Part shown: positions 16,392-22,007 of the stretch, in pieces
Layout: each line of letters opens with the position of its first letter
Position numbering within the stretch: position 1 is the first letter of the stretch
NCBI GenBank assembly: GCA_027001525.1
Contig: JALTMR010000526.1
Span: forward strand, 1 to 22,007
Source: Gammaproteobacteria bacterium
GTDB lineage: Bacteria > Pseudomonadota > Gammaproteobacteria > Tenderiales > Tenderiaceae
Length of the DNA: 22,007 nucleotides
Direction: 5' to 3'
Program-made: the position numbers and the translations under genes
Notes under the pieces: model-generated
Seen by the model: only the letters and a program-made list of their open reading frames with translations
Database searches by the model: none
Told to the model about the DNA's origin: nothing

Positions 16392-18100
16392 TGGGCCTCC
16401 TGGCCTTGGCGCATGGTTCCACTTACGGCAGGATCACCCCCACCGTAGCTAAAAGTCTGAGAAAGATAAGCCGGGGGCTCCAGCTTTAACATGCGATAGA
16501 GCGTGGTTAACTGAATACGGTAAAGCCGCTCGAAATCGCTGACAGCATCCGTCGCATTGTAATCACCGAACCACCAAAACCAGTCCGAACCTTCGCACAC
16601 CGCCAACTGACGCTCCAGCGCCGTCATCTCCTGTTCGGGCAACTCTGCTTCTGCCATCACACGATCGTAGGCCTGCTTGGCTTCGATCAACATATCCCAA
16701 CCGCGGTTCTTGTCTTTCTCACCAATCCAGGTGGAAAATGTGCCGTAGACCCAACTACCCGCGACCACTTTGGGCAACGCATGAGAGGGAGCAATCACAT
16801 CAAGACAATCACTAAACGTTGTCATCTCAATGGCGGGGTGTGCAGATAGTCTTTTATACAGCGCACTCAGAAAATCATAAGCGTTTTCGGGGTAGGATTC
16901 CCAGGCATTTTCGCCATCAAGAATGATGGAAACAACCGTATCCTCACTCCCGGCGCAGGCGTCATGAATATTTTCCAGGTGGTGAACTAAATTCCCCACT
17001 GCATCCTCGCTCTGCCAGCCTGAGTAGGTAAAACCAATCAGGTCGGAAAGCCCGTCATCCCGAAAAAAGCAGCTCATCCGTTTGTCGGCCACCAAATAGG
17101 GGCGATGAAGACAGCCGTGTTCGCCAACCTCGGCGGGGACCTCCTTCCGGGCCAGGCTGTTACGCATGACACTTTCACCACTGGCGGCCCAGCGTATGCC
17201 TTCGTCGGCCATCACGCTTAGCGTTTCATCACTTACCGAACCTTCTGACGGCCAACAACCCTGTGGCTTAAAACCAAAATGCTGCTCAAATACCGCCAAC
17301 CCTTTGCGAATATGCCAACGCACCCTCTCCTCACCACCGGGGTAGGCTTTCTCCTCCGGCAACGGAGCATCAGGCATTGCCTCGTGGGCTGTTTCAAGGT
17401 CAAGCAACAACGGCATAATGGGGTGGGCATAGGGCGTAAACGACAATTCAATCTGCCCCTGCTGCGCTAACTTGCGATAGCGCGCCAAAACGCCACTGAG
17501 CTGTTCACTGATAATCTGAAGCAGTAGGACGCGATCATCAAACGAAAAACCACGCGCTTTTTCCATCAACGATTTCACGCGACCATCACGACGACGAACC
17601 GTTTCACCAAGCCAGCCCAAGTGATACCAGACCAGAAGATCTGCAATATACTGATCGCTTAGATAGAAAAACTCATCACTGGCATCAGACAGCCGCGCTG
17701 CCATGTCAGCCAACAGCTGGTATTGGGGAAAACGCCGAATGACCGTCTCGTGATTGACTCGTAAACAAGCCTTGACCAGCTCAAATCGCCGGCCTTGGTC
17801 AGATGGCATGTCGAGGGAGATCAACGCGCCCAGCAGCGGATCCTGCAATCTGTCTCCGGCATTGAGATAACGATTAACTTGCTGGGCGTAATCGTCAATT
17901 TGTTCCAACAGAATCGGTGCGAAGTTTACAACAACACGAGCCGCCGGCACGGCCTCCAAATGAGCCACCATATCCACGTAATCTTTAATAACGTGGAGGT
18001 AAGTCCAGGGTAGGTCGTACTGTTTTTTAACCGGATCAAAATAGTTAGGCTGATGCATGTGCCAACACAGCACCAGCCTCAGTCTGGAACTATCGGACAT
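16388..18100 (-). CDS. GH57 glycoside hydrolase (alpha-glucan enzyme; amylase or branching type)
   Basis: All conserved GH57 regions are present in the 570-residue product. Region 1 is [14 protein letters not shown] near the N-terminus and region 2 is [16 protein letters not shown]. Region 3 is [14 protein letters not shown] with Glu286 as likely nucleophile. Region 4 is [12 protein letters not shown] with Asp395 as likely acid/base. The family includes alpha-amylases, glucanotransferases and glucan branching enzymes; the sequence alone does not decide. The glgC-GH57-malQ setting suggests work on glycogen or maltodextrin. I chose ATG 18098-18100 ([18 protein letters not shown]), which gives an 11-bp overlap with glgC. 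The open frame extends to 18154, but those residues are inside glgC and not family-like. No signal peptide is visible, so it is cytoplasmic. Confidence 0.9.
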   Translation of the reverse strand: MSDSSRLRLVLCWHMHQPNYFDPVKKQYDLPWTYLHVIKDYVDMVAHLEAVPAARVVVNFAPILLEQIDDYAQQVNRYLNAGDRLQDPLLGALISLDMPSDQGRRFELVKACLRVNHETVIRRFPQYQLLADMAARLSDASDEFFYLSDQYIADLLVWYHLGWLGETVRRRDGRVKSLMEKARGFSFDDRVLLLQIISEQLSGVLARYRKLAQQGQIELSFTPYAHPIMPLLLDLETAHEAMPDAPLPEEKAYPGGEERVRWHIRKGLAVFEQHFGFKPQGCWPSEGSVSDETLSVMADEGIRWAASGESVMRNSLARKEVPAEVGEHGCLHRPYLVADKRMSCFFRDDGLSDLIGFTYSGWQSEDAVGNLVHHLENIHDACAGSEDTVVSIILDGENAWESYPENAYDFLSALYKRLSAHPAIEMTTFSDCLDVIAPSHALPKVVAGSWVYGTFSTWIGEKDKNRGWDMLIEAKQAYDRVMAEAELPEQEMTALERQLAVCEGSDWFWWFGDYNATDAVSDFERLYRIQLTTLYRMLKLEPPAYLSQTFSYGGGDPAVSGTMRQGQEAQ

Positions 18101-19358
18101 AGTGAAGCTCTTGACCCAGCATCTCGGGGGTAACCAACACGACGCCACCGTCACTCACCTCAAACCGCTCGGCATCCGCCACCGGATCTTCGCCAATCAC
18201 AGTGCCCGGCGGGATTTTGCAGCCCTTGTCGATAACTGCTTTTTTAATTCGGCAATGACGACCGATCTCTGCATTTGGCAAAACAACGCTATCCTCGACC
18301 TGGGCAAAAGAGTGAACCCGCACATTGGAAAACAACAGTGATTTTTTCACCAATGCGCCTGAAATAAGACAGCCACCGGAAACCATGGAATCAATGGCCT
18401 GACCACGCCGGCCTTCATCATCAAACACAAATTTGGCGGGGGGAAGCTGCGCCTGGTATGTCCAAATAGGCCAGTCCTTATCATATAGGTTGAGATCGGG
18501 GGTGATGGAAACCAATTCTATGTTTGCCGCCCAAAACGCATCTACCGTCCCCACATCGCGCCAGTAACTTTGCTTTCCGGTTTGCACGTCTTTAAATGCG
18601 TAGGAAAAAACGCGGTACGTATCGATCACATTGGGAATAATATCGTTTCCGAAATCGTGAGTGGAAGCGGGCGTATCCGCATCACGAATCAACTGTTCGT
18701 ACAAAAACTTTGTGTTGAATACGTAAATCCCCATCGAAGCCAGCGCCACACCATCCTTGCCTGGCACAGGCGTTGGGTTCGATGGCTTTTCCTCAAAACC
18801 GATGATTTGGTTGTTTTCATTTACCCCCATCACACCAAACGACTTGGCCGTTTCCAGCGGTACTTCAAGGCAACCAATCGTCATATCAGCACCATTTTCC
18901 ACGTGCTGAGCCAACATCGGACCATAGTCCATTTTATAAATATGATCGCCCGCCAGGACGAGCACATAATCGGGGTTATGCCCCCGAATGATATCGATAT
19001 TCTGATACACAGCATCAGCGGTACCGGTGTACCAACTGGATTCATCTATTCGCTGCTGAGCCGGAAGCGCCTCAACAAACTCGCCAAATTCACCACGAAA
19101 ATTACCCCAACCCTGCTGTATATGACGCAGTAACGAGTGTGATTTATATTGGGTTACAACGCCGATACGCCGTATTCCGGAATTCATGCAGTTGGAGAGA
19201 GGAAAATCGATTATCCTGAATTTTCCGCCAAAGGGTACCGCCGGTTTGACTCGCCAAGTGGTCAATTGCTTTAGGCGAGTCCCTCGCCCTCCCGCCAAAA
19301 TTAACGCTAACGTACCTTTGGTTAACCGACTTACAAAACGGGTATCCTCTTGCGACAT
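18090..19358 (-). CDS. glgC: Glucose-1-phosphate adenylyltransferase (ADP-glucose pyrophosphorylase)
   Basis: GlgC makes ADP-glucose from glucose 1-phosphate and ATP, the committed step of bacterial glycogen synthesis. The 422-residue protein has the nucleotidyltransferase start [18 protein letters not shown], the substrate/activator segments [20 protein letters not shown] and [12 protein letters not shown], then [11 protein letters not shown] and FEEKP. The C-terminal left-handed beta-helix includes [22 protein letters not shown] and [21 protein letters not shown] 19356-19358 is preceded by AAAGGTGGAG. It heads the three-gene glucan unit and overlaps the GH57 start by 11 bp. The 230-bp AT-rich region upstream (19359-19588) must contain its promoter; several TATA-like hexamers occur there, but I cannot choose one. 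The enzyme is normally allosteric; no other regulation is visible. Confidence 0.97.
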   Translation of the reverse strand: MSQEDTRFVSRLTKGTLALILAGGRGTRLKQLTTWRVKPAVPFGGKFRIIDFPLSNCMNSGIRRIGVVTQYKSHSLLRHIQQGWGNFRGEFGEFVEALPAQQRIDESSWYTGTADAVYQNIDIIRGHNPDYVLVLAGDHIYKMDYGPMLAQHVENGADMTIGCLEVPLETAKSFGVMGVNENNQIIGFEEKPSNPTPVPGKDGVALASMGIYVFNTKFLYEQLIRDADTPASTHDFGNDIIPNVIDTYRVFSYAFKDVQTGKQSYWRDVGTVDAFWAANIELVSITPDLNLYDKDWPIWTYQAQLPPAKFVFDDEGRRGQAIDSMVSGGCLISGALVKKSLLFSNVRVHSFAQVEDSVVLPNAEIGRHCRIKKAVIDKGCKIPPGTVIGEDPVADAERFEVSDGGVVLVTPEMLGQELHYVR

Positions 19359-19588
19359 GGCTCCACCTTTGCTGTCTTTACGACTTATTTATATGTGTAT
19401 ACCAAGCATACTACCTGCTTGCTTTATACGCCACGAGAGCTTCGACCTAAATGCGAAATAGAACAGAAAGTTCGAAATAAACCTCACATGAAGACGGCAC
19501 AATTTCAAAGAAAATTGGGTGTAGCAAAAAGAGGATATAAATAGGCAGGCTGATAGAAGCCCGGTTTTTCAGGGGAAAAGCTCTAACT

Positions 19589-20272
19589 TCAGGCTAGGAG
19601 ATTTATTAACACCATCGACACGAATAAAGCCAGAGGGATACTCCATTGCCACGAAGGGGGGGCATCATCCAGGCTCAAATCAACCGTAACAAGCCGCCGG
19701 TCGTGAGCCCGAAACACGACATTAGAGATCAGATCTGCTACCGATTTTGCCAATCCCACCACTTTCGATGACTGTACCGAATAACGCTCTCTGGCCTCCC
19801 CAGCCAATACCTGCACTTCAGCCACAGACTCCAGCACCAGGAAAATCCTCACCGCCAGGCGCTCCCTGGAAATACCCAACAAACCAAGAGGAAAGAAGAG
19901 CCAGTAAATTGCAGAGATTAACTGATCGCGTTTTGTAGTCAAGATCAACAGCTGAACGCCAAGCACAAGCATCACCAGGACGACCACCCGCTGAAGGCCA
20001 CCCACCACACCTTCCCATGTTGGCAACCAGGCATAACCCAAGCCTCCAACAATAGGTTCCCCAGGAGTCATCCAAAAGTAGATTATAAAAATCGACAGAA
20101 AAAACCAGCGCATTCGCCACAACATTGGACGCGCTCGATGATAATATTCAAGCCCCAGATAAAAATAGCTTCCTACAATGAGAAAGGAGGCAAACACCAA
20201 TATGGCGTTGCCCCCCCAAGATACAAACAACCCGAACACTAGAAATAGAATAATACGAATAACGGCGTGCAC
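19589..20272 (-). CDS. Small membrane protein resembling EcfT/CbiQ (orphan ECF-transporter T component-like)
   Basis: The 227-residue protein has hydrophobic helices at roughly residues 4-20, 22-40, 55-70, 90-112, 120-137 and 208-225. A cytosolic helical part (about 138-205) contains RERLAVRIFLVLESVAEVQ and LAGEARERYS. This layout, with WMTPGEPI after the third helix and paired Arg-rich coupling helices, recalls EcfT/CbiQ proteins, which couple ABC ATPases to substrate-binding S components. No ATPase or S component is in the window. The assignment comes from memory of the family and is moderate. The start is GTG (20270-20272), 18 bp after the fimV stop, with no good Shine-Dalgarno and a run of seven T in the gap, so expression is probably coupled to fimV or low. 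The product could also be an unrelated integral membrane protein. Confidence 0.55.
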   Translation of the reverse strand: MHAVIRIILFLVFGLFVSWGGNAILVFASFLIVGSYFYLGLEYYHRARPMLWRMRWFFLSIFIIYFWMTPGEPIVGGLGYAWLPTWEGVVGGLQRVVVLVMLVLGVQLLILTTKRDQLISAIYWLFFPLGLLGISRERLAVRIFLVLESVAEVQVLAGEARERYSVQSSKVVGLAKSVADLISNVVFRAHDRRLVTVDLSLDDAPPSWQWSIPLALFVSMVLINLLA

Positions 20273-20276
20273 TGCT

Positions 20277-20283
20277 GAAAAAA
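20277..20283 (-). other. T7 run between fimV and the EcfT-like gene
   Basis: On the - strand seven T follow the fimV stop. The only nearby stem is a 4-bp CAGC/GCTG pair around the fimV end, too short for a convincing terminator, so at most partial termination or slippage is expected. Confidence 0.3.
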
Positions 20284-20290
20284 ACCACTA

Positions 20291-22007
20291 TCAGCCAATT
20301 TGCTGCATTAACTGCTCCGCTTCCTCCCGCTGAGTATCACTACCCTCTTTCACCACTTCGTCAAGAATAGAGCGCGCACCATCCTGATCACCCATATCGA
20401 TGTAGGCCTTGGCTAGATCCAGCTTGGTACCGACCACATCGTCAGTGCTTTCAAAAAGACTGTACTCTTCATCCATCTCGCCAAAACTGGAAATCGCTGG
20501 CTCAATTTCCCAATTTGTCGGCTCTGCAGAAGCCTCATCAGCTACTTCTACTTCACCCGACTCTGTGCTATCAACGAGATCCAGCGACATGCTATCGGCC
20601 TCATCTCCCAGGGAAGTGGCCAAGCCCTCTAGTTCACCATCCAGCCCAGACAACGTCTCGCCAGGGATCTCACTTTCGTTTAATGCAGTTTCTGGATTCT
20701 CAAAATTAATAACATTATCTAAATTAGCCGATTCTTCGATGAAATCGTCAGCTAAAACATCACCCGTGCCGATAGGCTCATCATCCAGGCCAATAAAGTC
20801 ACCGCTCTCGGTTATCTCATCATGGTTCAGATTATCAATCACAGGCGAGCCCGCTTCCTCTTCAACCCCCAGGCCTAATTCAAAATCGGTTTCTACCAAT
20901 ACATCCGAAGCTTCATCAGCCTGACCTGAGCTGAGTTCGACTTCAGCCTCTTTGTTTTCAAAATCAGATAAATTCAAGTCCAGGTCAGCAAATTCATCAA
21001 TCACATCAGCAGAATCGGAGCCCTCACTGCGGCCCGTTTCGGAGCCAAGCAAATCAGAACCGCTGTCCAGACTGGGGGCCATTTCGTTAAAAACAGCACC
21101 ATCAGCCAAACTACTATCATCCAGGCCAAGCTTGATATCCAGCTCTGCCTCTTCTGACAAGGGCTGGTCCAGATTCAAATCTAAATCGTCAGTAATTTTC
21201 TCCGCTGATGGCTCACGCAACCCCTTGTCGGTCTCAAACTCTTCGAGCAATGAACTATCCAGGTCCAAACCCAAATCACTACTTTCCGCAGTTAAGACGT
21301 CATCCGACAATGGCTCACTAAGATCCAGGTCAAATTCGCTCCCATCTTTGGAAAATTCATCCGGCTCACCACTACGGAGTGGCTCGGGTTCAGGCTCGGA
21401 AAGAGACTCAAAATCTAAATGCTCGTCCTGCGAAGTTGCTGCGACATCATCATCCCCGAGATCGAGAATATCGCCATCACTCTGATCAACGCTATCATCA
21501 AGAACACCGCCAGACTCCGAAAACAGAGGATGATCAGGGCATAGTTCTTTACCCATTTCTACGGCTTGACTCCAGAGCGCTTCATCTGCCCCCCCAGAGG
21601 CCGCGTAAAATGCCTCGGCCTGAGCCTCAAAGGCCTCCTGATCCTTGGTGGTGTAGTAAATCTCCATGAGCTTTAACTTCAGCTCGGGACGGGTGTCATC
21701 CTGCTGAATGGCTTCTTTCAATAACGACTCTGCCTGCTCGTAGCGACGATAGGCCAAATAAACATCGGCCTCGGCAATCGGATCGATCTCACTTTCATCG
21801 GCATGAATCGTGCCGAGTTCATCACCAAAACCACCGTATTCGTCAATATCCCCGACAGCCTCACCTAACCCACTTTCCTCCTTCGTAAGATCATCGGAGA
21901 TTATTGGCTGGTCACTGGCTGTCGCAGCGGAAGAGGCAACAGCAACCGAAGAGGCCACCGCAGCTGTACTCGCGCCAGCGCCGCCTACCGGAGCACTGGA
22001 GTCAAAT
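20291..22007 (-). CDS. fimV: FimV-family protein, C-terminal part (5' end outside window)
   Basis: The frame is open to the window edge, so about 570 C-terminal residues are visible; the LysM and membrane-anchor part is missing. The visible start is Ala/Ser-rich. Next comes a TPR-like segment typical of FimV (DPIAEADVYLAYRRYEQAES, then LKLMEIYYTTKDQEAFEAQA). A long, highly acidic, repetitive region follows (units such as FDLDLSEPLSDD, DLDLNLDQPLSEE, ADLDLNLSDFENKE). The conserved FimV C-terminal domain ends the protein: TKLDLAKAYIDMGDQDGARS and EVVKEGSDTQREEAEQLMQQ. FimV is a polar inner-membrane/peptidoglycan hub for type IV pili, twitching and, in some species, cAMP or chemoreceptor polarity. 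In many gammaproteobacteria truA follows fimV; here an EcfT-like gene follows. Confidence 0.92.
   Translation of the reverse strand, partial: FDSSAPVGGAGASTAAVASSVAVASSAATASDQPIISDDLTKEESGLGEAVGDIDEYGGFGDELGTIHADESEIDPIAEADVYLAYRRYEQAESLLKEAIQQDDTRPELKLKLMEIYYTTKDQEAFEAQAEAFYAASGGADEALWSQAVEMGKELCPDHPLFSESGGVLDDSVDQSDGDILDLGDDDVAATSQDEHLDFESLSEPEPEPLRSGEPDEFSKDGSEFDLDLSEPLSDDVLTAESSDLGLDLDSSLLEEFETDKGLREPSAEKITDDLDLNLDQPLSEEAELDIKLGLDDSSLADGAVFNEMAPSLDSGSDLLGSETGRSEGSDSADVIDEFADLDLNLSDFENKEAEVELSSGQADEASDVLVETDFELGLGVEEEAGSPVIDNLNHDEITESGDFIGLDDEPIGTGDVLADDFIEESANLDNVINFENPETALNESEIPGETLSGLDGELEGLATSLGDEADSMSLDLVDSTESGEVEVADEASAEPTNWEIEPAISSFGEMDEEYSLFESTDDVVGTKLDLAKAYIDMGDQDGARSILDEVVKEGSDTQREEAEQLMQQIG

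Overview
The window reads as a stretch of core chromosome from a moderately GC-rich gammaproteobacterium. The evidence is the gene order: glyA-nrdR-ribD-ribE-ribB(X)-ribH-nusB, queA-tgt-yajC-secD-secF, a tRNA-Leu, and a fimV-type gene. RibH, NusB, GlyA, QueA and Tgt all look gammaproteobacterial. I cannot name the genus.

Layout. (1) 1-738, + strand: 3' part of a malate:quinone oxidoreductase-like FAD enzyme. (2) 789-6826, - strand: a C1/vitamin/stable-RNA block (glyA, nrdR, ribD, ribE, ribB with a decayed RibA-like half, ribH, nusB). A 159-bp MITE-like inverted-repeat element sits exactly at the ribH stop codon, flanked by a TTAC duplication. (3) 7087-8445, + strand: a soluble diguanylate cyclase with intact active and inhibitory sites, divergent from glyA. 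(4) 8496-13978, - strand: queA-tgt-yajC-secD-secF (queuosine tRNA modification plus protein-export accessory subunits). Its terminator lies partly inside the diguanylate cyclase gene. (5) 14033-14889, + strand: a strong promoter, tRNA-Leu(CAA) with its terminator, then a small exported protein of unknown function. (6) 14910-19358, - strand: glgC, a GH57 alpha-glucan enzyme and malQ, with overlapping ends, forming a glycogen/alpha-glucan unit. (7) 19589-22007, - strand: the C-terminal part of FimV followed closely by a small EcfT/CbiQ-like membrane protein.

How they work together. GlyA supplies C1 units and glycine. The rib genes make riboflavin and so feed FAD enzymes such as the Mqo-like protein. 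NrdR represses ribonucleotide reductase, and NusB serves rRNA antitermination. QueA and Tgt make queuosine in tRNA, while YajC-SecD-SecF pull proteins through SecYEG. GlgC makes ADP-glucose, GH57 probably branches or trims the glucan, and MalQ recycles maltodextrins. The diguanylate cyclase and FimV are both typical of surface-attachment and twitching regulation, but nothing here shows a direct link between them.

Most of the window is ordinary housekeeping DNA. I see no CRISPR array, phage, defence system or riboswitch. The least explained items are the MITE-like element at ribH, the orphan EcfT-like protein behind fimV, the small exported Cys-containing protein, the palindrome in the tRNA leader, and the terminator that overlaps a convergent gene.
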